Assembly: GCF_000829375.1 (NCBI RefSeq)
Contig: NZ_AP014624.1
Span: forward strand, 5,022,001-5,086,000
DNA: 64,000 nt
From: Chryseobacterium sp. StRB126
Lineage (GTDB): Bacteria; Bacteroidota; Bacteroidia; Flavobacteriales; Weeksellaceae
Reading direction: 5' to 3'
Below the pieces are notes generated by a model, which was not told the DNA's origin, searched no databases, and saw only the letters and a program-made list of their open reading frames with translations. The position numbers were made by a program, and so were the translations under genes. Shown here in pieces: positions 36,266-44,555 of this stretch (positions are counted from its first letter, which is position 1; each line of letters starts with the position of its first letter).

Positions 36266-38278
36266 TTAGTCTTTATTTTCATTGGCATTGCTGCTGATAA
36301 ACATTTCATTTCGTTCTTCTGAAATAATTTCTAAAAATCGTTCATAATGTTTCAGGACATCGGAAATCAATTCATTTTTTGTAAAATACTGTACATCATA
36401 TCCCTCTCTTCCATCTCCAAAATAGGATCTTGGATAGTGTGTTTTGTTATTATCCAGATCCGGAAGGTTTTCTTCATTCATCATATGTTCAGAAACTGTT
36501 TTTATTTTATTTTCCACTCCGTAAACAAAATTATTAACAACTCCCTGATGGATTTCTATTTCTATTCTGACAGGATTTTCATGATGGTTGATGTTGGCTT
36601 CAATTCCGTTAGCAGCAAATTCCTGCTGAAGATCGGTGAAAGCTTCTTTTGCTTTGACCTTAATAAAGCCGTCTACAGAAGCATTATCTTTAAAAGAAAC
36701 AATATTTTTTAAACGTTCTTTCCAGAATTCACCGGACCATGGCACTGTGGATACTGAAAAGTTTCTGTCATAATATTTCTGGTCAATTACCAATCCTTTC
36801 ATCAAGCTTACAATGAATAAAATGACCACAATAGAAAATGGCAGGGCTGTAATTAAGGTCATACTTTGAAGCGCTTTCAACCCTCCAACATTTAATAATA
36901 GAAGAGAAAGAACCGCCAATAATACTCCCCAGAATACAATTTGCCATTTGGGAGATTTGCTGGCATTTTTAGTCGCAATACTGTTCATTACAAATATTCC
37001 TGAATCTGCTGATGTTACAAAAAAGATAAGGATGATGAGAATGACGAAGAATCCTGTAAATTCTGATAAGGGCAGATACTCCAGGAAACGGAACATTAAT
37101 GCGTCCGGATCTGATGCAAACTGGCTTAACTGCCCGTTGGCAATATTTAAATCAAACCAAATGGCACTGTTTCCAAATACGGACATCCAGATAAAGTTGA
37201 ATAATGTTGGAAGTATTAGAACAGCCAGAATAAACTCTTTTATAGTTCTTCCTTTTGAAATTCTCGCAATAAACAATCCTACATAAGGAGACCATGAAAT
37301 CCACCATGCCCAATACAGAATTGTCCAGTCATAAAACCATGGCAATGCATTTTTCTCATAGACATGGGTATTGAAAGTAAGGTTGAAAAAGTTATTGATA
37401 TAATTTCCCAGTCCTTCTGTAAAACTTCCAATCAGATATACAGTTGGGCCCATTATTAATACAAAAAGTAAAAGAGCAATCACACTAATAACATTGATGT
37501 TACTCAATATTTTCACCCCCTTCCCTACTCCGGAAATGGCAGATATAACAGAAAGAGAAACAAGAGTAACGACAATAATAATCTGATAGGTAAAGCTATT
37601 CTCAGGGGTAATATGAAGAATGTTCAGACCAGAACTGATCTGTACCACTCCAAACCCTAAGGTTGTTGTAATGCCGAAGAAAGTACAGCATAAGGCAAAA
37701 ACATCAATCGCATTTCCCCACTTTCCATTTATTCTATTTTTTAATAAAGGATAAAAGCAGCTTCTTAATGAAAGCGGCAACCTGTAACGGTAAGCAAAAT
37801 AAGATAAAGACAGCCCTACTACTCCATAAATGGCCCAAGCATGAATTCCCCAGTGGAAAAAGGTATAAAGCTGTGCCTGCTTAGCCCGGCTTACATAATG
37901 ATTATCTGCAAAAACTTCTGAAGAATAATGCTGCATGGGTTCTGCAACACTGAAATAGATCAATCCAATTCCCATTCCCGCTGCAAAGAGCATAGAAATC
38001 CAGGAGAAAAAGGAGTATTCCGGTTTACTGTCATTAGCTCCCAGCTTTATGTTGGCATATTTACTGAATAGCAAGTATACCAGAAAAATAACAAATAAAG
38101 TTACAGACCATACATAGACCCAATTTAAATTGATAAATATGAATTGTTTAATTTCATTCAGGATGTTTTCAGTCGGTTTTGGATACACTGCTGATAGAAA
38201 ACAGGTGCCTATAATAAATATCAAACTCGGAATAGTGACCCCTTTGTTAAAAGTAGATCTAACATTTTGAAAATTCAT
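36266..38278 (-). CDS. BCCT-family betaine/choline/carnitine transporter (BetT-like)
   Basis: 670 residues. Twelve membrane helices are predicted over roughly residues 15-500. The family's substrate and ion motifs are present: AAGMGIGLIYFSVAEPMQHY, WGIHAWAIYGVVGLSLSYFA and the tryptophan-rich WWISWSPYVGLFIARISKGR. About 170 cytoplasmic residues follow the last helix (from VIDQKYYDRNFSVST), as in long BetT-type members and unlike short osmoregulated BetP/OpuD. It should import a trimethylammonium compound with protons or sodium. It stands between hutG and the hutI unit, behind a terminator, so it is probably its own transcription unit. A link to histidine breakdown is suggestive only. Confidence 0.88.
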   Translation of the reverse strand: MNFQNVRSTFNKGVTIPSLIFIIGTCFLSAVYPKPTENILNEIKQFIFINLNWVYVWSVTLFVIFLVYLLFSKYANIKLGANDSKPEYSFFSWISMLFAAGMGIGLIYFSVAEPMQHYSSEVFADNHYVSRAKQAQLYTFFHWGIHAWAIYGVVGLSLSYFAYRYRLPLSLRSCFYPLLKNRINGKWGNAIDVFALCCTFFGITTTLGFGVVQISSGLNILHITPENSFTYQIIIVVTLVSLSVISAISGVGKGVKILSNINVISVIALLLFVLIMGPTVYLIGSFTEGLGNYINNFFNLTFNTHVYEKNALPWFYDWTILYWAWWISWSPYVGLFIARISKGRTIKEFILAVLILPTLFNFIWMSVFGNSAIWFDLNIANGQLSQFASDPDALMFRFLEYLPLSEFTGFFVILIILIFFVTSADSGIFVMNSIATKNASKSPKWQIVFWGVLLAVLSLLLLNVGGLKALQSMTLITALPFSIVVILFIVSLMKGLVIDQKYYDRNFSVSTVPWSGEFWKERLKNIVSFKDNASVDGFIKVKAKEAFTDLQQEFAANGIEANINHHENPVRIEIEIHQGVVNNFVYGVENKIKTVSEHMMNEENLPDLDNNKTHYPRSYFGDGREGYDVQYFTKNELISDVLKHYERFLEIISEERNEMFISSNANENKD

Positions 38279-38653
38279 GTTTTATATTTTCGTTTATAGT
38301 ATTGACAAGTCTTCCTGGTACGGGATATAGCTGTAAAAAAAGTACTGAGAAAAAAGAAAATATCCAGGTTTTCCGGAATCTCCGGTGCACTTAAGAACTA
38401 TAGAAAATGCGTTATTGATCTAAAAATCAACGCTAATTGCTTCGCAATATAAGAAAACTTATAGAGAATATGAAAAATATGGGAGACTTTATGATTTTAC
38501 TCCTCTCCTATTCATGTTCATTTATCAAAAATATTTTGCTTCAAAAAACGGTAAAGTTTCCCATAGATTTCACTACTTACACAGATGATTGAAAACATTC
38601 AATATTATGCTTTTACAACACAGGAATTAATTTCCTTATGGATCTTTTTATCC
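38279..38653. other. Gene-free region upstream of the BCCT gene
   Basis: About 375 nt with no open frame of note, no RNA gene and no exact -33/-7 match. It presumably holds the transporter promoter. Confidence 0.4.
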
Positions 38654-38690
38654 GCAAAAAAATGTGGAAAAGAAACTCTTCCACACTTTT
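38654..38690 (-). terminator. Terminator of the hutI-DUF695 unit
   Basis: TGTGGAA (38663-38669) pairs with TTCCACA (38679-38685); TTTTTTTGC follows on the minus strand, starting 9 nt past the stop codon. Confidence 0.75.
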
Positions 38691-38693
38691 ATT

Positions 38694-39755
38694 TTAAACA
38701 GCGTTATTATAATATTTAAAATACTGCCAGTATTTATCTTTAAAAATACTGAATGAGATTTTATATTCAGAATTACTGTCTTTTATGGTTTTAAAAACTT
38801 TAGAGATCTCTCTGAAGTCTTTACCTGCAAAATAACTTTCTTTACTATTATCTGCAGTTTCCCTGCCTATATACAAATATCCTTTTTCTTTTAAATCTTC
38901 TATGGCTTTATCTTCAATATCACCTAGTTTTTCAAAATCTTCTTTTTCAGGAAGCCCGTCATTATTCTCTCCGTTATAATGAAATTTCAGTACTGAGACC
39001 CATGGATAAGAAGCTTTTGCATCATAATTCAGTAAAGGAAGATTCATGCAGGCAATAAGAGGTTTTTCATTGTTTAAAGAAGCTCTGAGAATAGAAAACT
39101 TATCTTCAACCTCTTCTCTTATTACACTTTTATATTTTTCTGTAAATTCTCTTTCTCTCCATGAAAGGAAATCTTTCAGCTTTTCAATGGGAACAAGTTC
39201 TTTTTTGGCTTGGTCTCTTCCAACTACAGTAAACGTATCAATCTGCGTGGCAAAATTTAATTCTCCTAAAAAATTATCTAAAAAGATACAGATGCCTGTG
39301 GTTATTGCATCTTTATTTTCAGCATTTCCATCGTACACAAAAACCAAATCAATCTCATCAGGATACTCTTCCTGTTCATTGGAATAGAAAAAAATGTTAT
39401 CCTTTGTAAATGGATAATCACCCATTGTGACGTGTACATTCTTAATATCCATTGCAGGTTTTAATGCCGTAAATTTCCAGTGATCGAGTTTAGGAGCTAC
39501 TTCAATAAGTTCTTCAATAAAAACAATATTTTTGATTTCTCCATCGGCAGTAAGAATCAATTCTGCCGTGGAATCATCGCTCATTCCGGTCAGAAAATAA
39601 TATCCTTCATTAATCTGGCTGAGCTTAGGAGCTATACTATCAAAAAAATCTTTTTCAATAGCTTCCTGGTCACCCTTTTCAACAATCTTATAGAAATCTT
39701 TTTCCTTTGTTAAAAACCACTCCCAAAAACTTTTATAATCCAGTTTTTCTTCCAT
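38694..39755 (-). CDS. Cytosolic protein, DUF695-like
   Basis: 353 residues, no signal peptide or membrane span. The C-terminal third (SYPWVSVLKFHYNGENNDGL ... LPEKEDFEKLGDIEDKAIED ... YLYIGRETADNSKESYFAGK) resembles DUF695, a family of unknown function. The N-terminal part is acidic and helix-rich (FWEWFLTKEKDFYKIVEKGD). It follows hutI after 19 nt and is followed by a terminator, so it shares a transcript with imidazolonepropionase. No catalytic residues are evident. Proteins with this architecture sometimes sit near toxin or immunity genes, but nothing of that kind is adjacent here. Assignment is tentative. Confidence 0.6.
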   Translation of the reverse strand: MEEKLDYKSFWEWFLTKEKDFYKIVEKGDQEAIEKDFFDSIAPKLSQINEGYYFLTGMSDDSTAELILTADGEIKNIVFIEELIEVAPKLDHWKFTALKPAMDIKNVHVTMGDYPFTKDNIFFYSNEQEEYPDEIDLVFVYDGNAENKDAITTGICIFLDNFLGELNFATQIDTFTVVGRDQAKKELVPIEKLKDFLSWREREFTEKYKSVIREEVEDKFSILRASLNNEKPLIACMNLPLLNYDAKASYPWVSVLKFHYNGENNDGLPEKEDFEKLGDIEDKAIEDLKEKGYLYIGRETADNSKESYFAGKDFREISKVFKTIKDSNSEYKISFSIFKDKYWQYFKYYNNAV

Positions 39756-39774
39756 TGTGATTAAGTCTTATTTT

Positions 39775-41001
39775 TTAATCTATCTTCTTTCCATCAATAT
39801 AAACGTGTTCAGCCTGTAAACTTCCCTGATTGTAAAGAACGTCCTGAAAATTATTGGTTTTATACGTCACAAAATCTGCTTTTTTACCTATCTCAAGCTT
39901 TCCTCTATCTTCAAGATTAAGAGCATAAGCAGCACGGTAAGTCATTCCAGCTAGTACCTCAGCTGTTGTCAATTTCTGGAAGGTAGCTAAAATTGAAGCC
40001 TGGGTAATTAAATTCCCCATAGGTGCCGATCCCGGATTCCAGTCACTTGCAATGGCTACAATGGCTCCTGCATCTAATAGTTTTCTTGCCGGAGTAAATT
40101 TTTCGCCTAATCCTAAACTTGCTCCCGGAAGTGCTGTAGCAACAGTATCAGATTGAGCAAGGAAGTCTATATCTTCATCAATGGTTGCTTCCAAGTGGTC
40201 TGCTGATTGAGCCCCCACTTCTACAGCAATTCTTGAACTTCCTGGCGTAAACTGGTCTGCATGAACAGTTATTTCAAAACCTAAATCTTTAGTTTTAAGT
40301 AAAAATTCTTTACTTTCTTCTGGCTGGAAAGCTGATTTCTCAATAAAGATATCCACACGCTTTGCCAGGTTCTCTTCTTTTACTTTGGGAAGAATTTCGG
40401 TAAGGATATAGTTTAGATATTCCTGATTACTGCCTTCAAAATCTCTTGGTTTTAAGTGAGCAGAAAGACACGTAGGAACTAAAGTAGCTTTTGTTGATTC
40501 CTGAGCCTTTTTGATGATACGAAGCATCTTCAATTCGCTTTCCACATCTAATCCATACCCACTTTTTACTTCAATGGTTGTAATTCCCAGATCAACTAGA
40601 AACTTAATTCTTTCCAGCAATGTTTTCAATAATTCTTCCTTCGAAGCATTTCTTGTATGCTGTACGGAACTCCAGATTCCACCACCACTTTCAGCAATCT
40701 CCAGATAAGTTTTTCCTGCATTACGCATCGCAAAATCATTGGCACGGTTTCCTCCAAAGCAAATGTGGGTATGTGAATCTACAAAAGCAGGAAGAACCAC
40801 CTGTACTCCTTCAATGGTTTCTATTTTTATTGTTGAGTTTTCATTTTTTAAAGTTTCAAAATCACCAATTCTCTTAATGGTATCATTTTCAACAATTATT
40901 CCTCCATCTACAATAATTTCTAATTGTTCATCAGTAAGTTTTCCTCTTAATGGAAGATTGGCAAGTGTTACAACCTGCTTAAATGGGCCTATTAATTTCA
41001 T
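39775..41001 (-). CDS. hutI: Imidazolonepropionase
   Basis: 408 residues of the amidohydrolase superfamily. Metal ligands appear in FVDSHTHICFGGNRANDFAM, EITVHADQFTPGSSRIAVEV and VAIASDWNPGSAPMGNL. The substrate-binding GGGIWSSVQHTR segment and IEVKSGYGLDVESELKMLRI are typical of HutI. It opens the imidazolone ring to N-formimino-L-glutamate, the substrate of the hutG product encoded nearby. It is the first gene of a two-gene unit with the DUF695-like gene. Confidence 0.95.
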   Translation of the reverse strand: MKLIGPFKQVVTLANLPLRGKLTDEQLEIIVDGGIIVENDTIKRIGDFETLKNENSTIKIETIEGVQVVLPAFVDSHTHICFGGNRANDFAMRNAGKTYLEIAESGGGIWSSVQHTRNASKEELLKTLLERIKFLVDLGITTIEVKSGYGLDVESELKMLRIIKKAQESTKATLVPTCLSAHLKPRDFEGSNQEYLNYILTEILPKVKEENLAKRVDIFIEKSAFQPEESKEFLLKTKDLGFEITVHADQFTPGSSRIAVEVGAQSADHLEATIDEDIDFLAQSDTVATALPGASLGLGEKFTPARKLLDAGAIVAIASDWNPGSAPMGNLITQASILATFQKLTTAEVLAGMTYRAAYALNLEDRGKLEIGKKADFVTYKTNNFQDVLYNQGSLQAEHVYIDGKKID

Positions 41002-41252
41002 TTATTTAGGTTAAAGGTTAGAAAGTGAATAATCTCTATCTGCAATTTAAATACAACCAACTGTATGTTCAAAATGAAATCAATCAACTTTTAATTTTCC
41101 TCTCAAAAATACTTAAAATATCTCAATTTAGCTCTTAGTCTCACTCTAAACCTCAGCCTTTATCTTAATCTCAGTTTCAAATTCACCTTTTCTCAATCTT
41201 CATTTAAATCTTAGCCTAAATTTGCTATCTTTGAAGTAAATGAAATGAATTA
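41002..41252. repeat. hutI-ruvB intergenic region with a degenerate CT-rich repeat and the ruvB -7 box
   Basis: From about 41100 to 41215 the plus strand is a run of imperfect units such as CTCAATTTAG, CTCTTAGTCTCA, CTCAGCCTTTAT and ATCTTAGCCTAAA. TATCTTTG (41226-41233) fits a -7 element 20 nt before the ruvB start. No RNA gene is recognised. Confidence 0.5.
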
Positions 41253-42275
41253 ATGCCAGATTTTTTACATCCAGATAAGGAAAACTACTCTCGGGAGGAG
41301 TTGATGCAGGAAGAACAAATTCGTCCCCAAAGCTTTAAAGATTTTGCGGGACAAAGAAAGACGCTGGAAAATCTTGAGGTTTTTGTTACTGCTGCCAAAA
41401 GACGTGGTGGTGCGCTAGATCATGTTCTGTTGCATGGTCCTCCAGGTTTGGGGAAAACAACTTTAGCCAATATTATTGCCAATGAACTTGGGGTAAACTG
41501 CAAGATTACTTCCGGTCCTGTATTGGATAAGCCTGGAAGTTTAGCCGGTTTATTAACCAATCTTGAGGAAAATGACGTTCTTTTCATTGATGAGATTCAC
41601 CGTCTTTCTCCGGTTGTGGAAGAATATCTGTATTCAGCAATGGAGGATTACAAGATTGATATTATGCTGGAAACAGGTCCTAACGCAAGAAGTGTACAAA
41701 TTGGGCTGAATCCTTTTACGCTAGTGGGGGCAACCACTAGAAGCGGAATGCTGACCAAGCCGATGCTTGCAAGATTCGGTATTCAAAGCAGACTGGAATA
41801 CTACTCTATTGAACTTTTGTCTGTAATTATTCAGAGAAGTGCAAGAGTTTTAGGCGTAGTGATTTATGAAGATGCTGCCATTGAAATCGCTAGAAGAAGC
41901 CGTGGAACCCCAAGAATTGCCAACGCATTACTGAGAAGAGTGCGTGACTTTGCCGAAATTAAAGGGAATGGTGAAATTGAGATCAATATTACAAAATATG
42001 CTTTAAACTCTCTCAATGTGGATGAGTTTGGATTGGATGAAATGGATAATAAGATCATGCGTGTCATGATTGAAAACTTTAAGGGAAAACCTGTAGGAAT
42101 TTCTGCTTTGGCAACATCCATCGGAGAAAATCCGGAAACGCTGGAAGAGGTGTATGAACCGTTTTTGATTCAGGAAGGGTTTATCATCAGGACTCCGAGA
42201 GGTAGAGAGGTTACTGATAAAGCTTATCAGCATTTAAGTATTTCAAGACCAAGAAATCCGGGAGAGCTTTTTTAG
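41253..42275 (+). CDS. ruvB: Holliday junction branch migration DNA helicase RuvB
   Basis: 340 residues. The AAA+ motifs are clear: Walker A in [20 protein letters not shown], Walker B in [20 protein letters not shown], sensor I in [20 protein letters not shown] and the C-terminal winged helix ending [16 protein letters not shown]. It works with RuvA and RuvC, which are not in this window. It stands upstream of a PaiB-like gene (65 nt) with the same orientation. Confidence 0.97.
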   Translation: MPDFLHPDKENYSREELMQEEQIRPQSFKDFAGQRKTLENLEVFVTAAKRRGGALDHVLLHGPPGLGKTTLANIIANELGVNCKITSGPVLDKPGSLAGLLTNLEENDVLFIDEIHRLSPVVEEYLYSAMEDYKIDIMLETGPNARSVQIGLNPFTLVGATTRSGMLTKPMLARFGIQSRLEYYSIELLSVIIQRSARVLGVVIYEDAAIEIARRSRGTPRIANALLRRVRDFAEIKGNGEIEINITKYALNSLNVDEFGLDEMDNKIMRVMIENFKGKPVGISALATSIGENPETLEEVYEPFLIQEGFIIRTPRGREVTDKAYQHLSISRPRNPGELF

Positions 42276-42340
42276 TATAAAGTTCTGGATGGCTGGTTTA
42301 AAGTTTTGCGTTTAAATTTATAAAGAAGAGTTGCTAATTT

Positions 42341-42952
42341 ATGTTTGTTCCTAAATTGTACAGAAGTGAAGATATGGATGTAATGAGAGAAATCATCAAG
42401 GAAAATTCCTTTGCATTACTCATTTCTTCTGTTGATAAGATCCGTGCTACGCATTCCATGATGATGTTGAATGAAAGTGATCCGGAAAATCCTTATATTG
42501 AAACTCATATTTCCAGAGCTAATCCACAGGCAAAAACCCTGAAAAATGGGGATGAAGTATTGTGTGACTTTTTAGGTGCTCATACTTATATCTCCAGCAG
42601 CTGGTATGACCACGTTAATGTTTCTACATGGAACTATGAAGCAGTACAGATCTATGGAAAAGTGGAGTTGATGAACCATAATGAACTGTATAACCATCTG
42701 GATACATTAACCTCAAAATATGAAAATTTTCAGCAATGTCCTATGATGGTAAAAGATATGGGACAGGAATTTGTGGAAAAGGAAATGAAGGGGGCTTTTG
42801 GGATTAAAGTGATTCCAACGGAAATATTTATCAAACAAAAGCTGTCTCAGAACAGGAAGGAAAATGATTTTAACAATATCATTTCTCATCTGGAACAATC
42901 GGATGAAGATGCCCGAAAAATTGCTGAGAAGATGAAATTAATAAAGAAATAA
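42341..42952 (+). CDS. PaiB-like FMN-binding protein
   Basis: 203 residues of the split-barrel flavin fold. The N-terminus MFVPKLYRSEDMDVMREIIK matches PaiB / FMN-binding negative transcriptional regulator proteins. Conserved stretches are SHISRANPQAK-like (ETHISRANPQAKTLKNGDEV) and the HTYISSSWYDHVNVSTWNYE block, which lines the flavin site. The C-terminus is charged and helical. In Bacillus the paiB product affects sporulation and protease genes, but a regulatory role here is unproven. Spacing to the hydrolase downstream is 12 nt, implying co-transcription. Confidence 0.85.
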   Translation: MFVPKLYRSEDMDVMREIIKENSFALLISSVDKIRATHSMMMLNESDPENPYIETHISRANPQAKTLKNGDEVLCDFLGAHTYISSSWYDHVNVSTWNYEAVQIYGKVELMNHNELYNHLDTLTSKYENFQQCPMMVKDMGQEFVEKEMKGAFGIKVIPTEIFIKQKLSQNRKENDFNNIISHLEQSDEDARKIAEKMKLIKK

Positions 42953-42964
42953 ATCAAAATATAT

Positions 42965-43831
42965 ATGAAGTTATATCCAATACAATGTGGAAAATTTAAA
43001 CTGGACGGCGGTGCTATGTTTGGTGTCGTCCCAAAGAGTTTGTGGGAAAAAACCAATCCGGCAGACGAAAAAAACTTAATTGAACTGGGAACCCGTTCCC
43101 TGCTTATAGAGGATGGAAAAAAATTAATCCTTGTAGACTGTGGTTTGGGCAATAAACAAGATGATAAATTCTTCGGGCATTATTCGCTTTGGGGAGATGA
43201 TACTTTAGATAAAAATTTAAAAAAATATGGTTTTGTAAAGGAAGATATCACAGATGTATTCCTTACTCACCTTCACTTTGACCACTGTGGCGGCGCTATT
43301 GAATGGAATGATGAAAGAACAGGATACAGACCTGCTTTTAAAAATGCTCAGTTCTGGACGAATGAAAACCACTGGCAATGGGCTACAGAGCCTAACGCGA
43401 GAGAAAAAGCAAGCTTCCTGAAGGAAAATATTATGCCTATGCAGGAAAGCGGACAGCTAAACTTTTTACCGCTTCCAACTACCGGAAATTATGGTTTTGC
43501 ACCGGATTTGAAAATGGATGTCATTTTTGTAGACGGACATACGGAAAAGCAAATGCTTCCGGTCATTCAGTATCAGGAAAAAACGGTTGTTTTTGCAGCT
43601 GACCTTATTCCTACTGCGGGCCACATCAATCAGGTCTATGTGATGGGATATGATACAAGACCTCTTTTAACACTGGAAGAAAAAGGAAAATTCCTTAAAC
43701 AGTGTGTGGATAATGAGTATTTATTATTCTTTGAACATGATGCTCACAATGAGCTAGCTAGTCTAAAAATGACTGAAAAAGGAGTAAGGCTTGACGAAAC
43801 GTTCAGTTTTAATGATGTTTTTGGTTATTAA
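42965..43831 (+). CDS. MBL-fold metallo-hydrolase
   Basis: 288 residues. The zinc motif HxHxDH is present in DVFLTHLHFDHCGGAIEWND, with further ligands in IFVDGHTEKQMLPVIQ and LFFEHDAHNEL near the end. The N-terminus (IQCGKFKLDGGAMFGVVPKS) resembles the lactonase/quorum-quenching-like branch of the superfamily. There is no signal peptide, so it is cytoplasmic. It lies between the PaiB-like gene (12 nt) and coaE (9 nt) in a tight plus-strand unit. The substrate is not predictable from sequence. Confidence 0.85.
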   Translation: MKLYPIQCGKFKLDGGAMFGVVPKSLWEKTNPADEKNLIELGTRSLLIEDGKKLILVDCGLGNKQDDKFFGHYSLWGDDTLDKNLKKYGFVKEDITDVFLTHLHFDHCGGAIEWNDERTGYRPAFKNAQFWTNENHWQWATEPNAREKASFLKENIMPMQESGQLNFLPLPTTGNYGFAPDLKMDVIFVDGHTEKQMLPVIQYQEKTVVFAADLIPTAGHINQVYVMGYDTRPLLTLEEKGKFLKQCVDNEYLLFFEHDAHNELASLKMTEKGVRLDETFSFNDVFGY

Positions 43832-43840
43832 TTTTTAATT

Positions 43841-44467
43841 ATGGAGGAATTACATTCAGAGGGCCAACAGGCCGAGCCACCCGCACCCAAGATTATTGGG
43901 TTAACCGGAGGAATTGGCTCAGGAAAAACTACAGTTGCTAAATTTATTGAAGAACTCGGTTTTCCGGTTTATTATTCTGATGACCGGGCAAAAGATATTG
44001 TCAATGATAGTGAAGAGCTGAAAATAAAGATCAAAGAACTTCTGGGCGAAGAATCTTATGATGAAAACGGTCTGTATGACAGAAAAATTGTAGCGGGTAA
44101 GGTTTTCAGTAATCAAGATCTTCTTCAGCAATTAAACGAGATTATTCACCCTGCTGTACGCATGGATTTTGAACAATGGGTAAAACAGCAGACCAAATAT
44201 CTGGTGTTTAAAGAAACTGCGTTATTATTTGAATTAAGACTTAACAGACAATGCTATAAGTCTCTTTTGGTAACAGCAGAGGATAATATCCGAATCAAAA
44301 GAGTGATGGATAGGGATAATAAAACCTACCGTGAAGTAGAAGCTGTTATGGAAAAACAAATGCCTGAAAGGGATAAAATTAAAATGGCAGACTGTATCAT
44401 TTATAATAATACCAATCTGGAAGAGTTAAAAGAACAGACTGAAAAGATCATCTTTGCTATTGAATAA
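43841..44467 (+). CDS. coaE: Dephospho-CoA kinase
   Basis: 208 residues. The P-loop GLTGGIGSGKTTVAKFIEEL is preceded by an 18-residue extension (MEELHSEGQQAEPPAPKI) absent from most family members; the start was kept because it is the only nearby ATG with correct spacing to the preceding gene. LID and CoA-binding parts include YYSDDRAKDIVNDSEELKIK and VLVFKETALLFE-like sequence (KYLVFKETALLFELRLNRQC). It catalyses the last step of coenzyme A synthesis. It is the last gene of the ruvB unit, followed by a bidirectional terminator. Confidence 0.94.
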   Translation: MEELHSEGQQAEPPAPKIIGLTGGIGSGKTTVAKFIEELGFPVYYSDDRAKDIVNDSEELKIKIKELLGEESYDENGLYDRKIVAGKVFSNQDLLQQLNEIIHPAVRMDFEQWVKQQTKYLVFKETALLFELRLNRQCYKSLLVTAEDNIRIKRVMDRDNKTYREVEAVMEKQMPERDKIKMADCIIYNNTNLEELKEQTEKIIFAIE

Positions 44468-44501
44468 AAACAGTTAAAGTTTTCACTAACTTTTAAATAC
44501 A

Positions 44502-44531
44502 AAAAAGCCCTCATTTTTCTGAGGGCTTTTT
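44502..44531. terminator. Bidirectional terminator between coaE and the protease gene
   Basis: AAAAAGCCCTCA (44502-44513) pairs with TGAGGGCTTTTT (44520-44531), loop TTTTTC; it serves both convergent genes. Confidence 0.92.
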
Positions 44532-44555
44532 CAGGACTAGTCACTAGTCAGTATA

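Noticed and set aside
38279..38653. Possible small RNA or riboswitch upstream of the BCCT gene
   Set aside because: No recognisable aptamer or paired structure with conserved features could be drawn.
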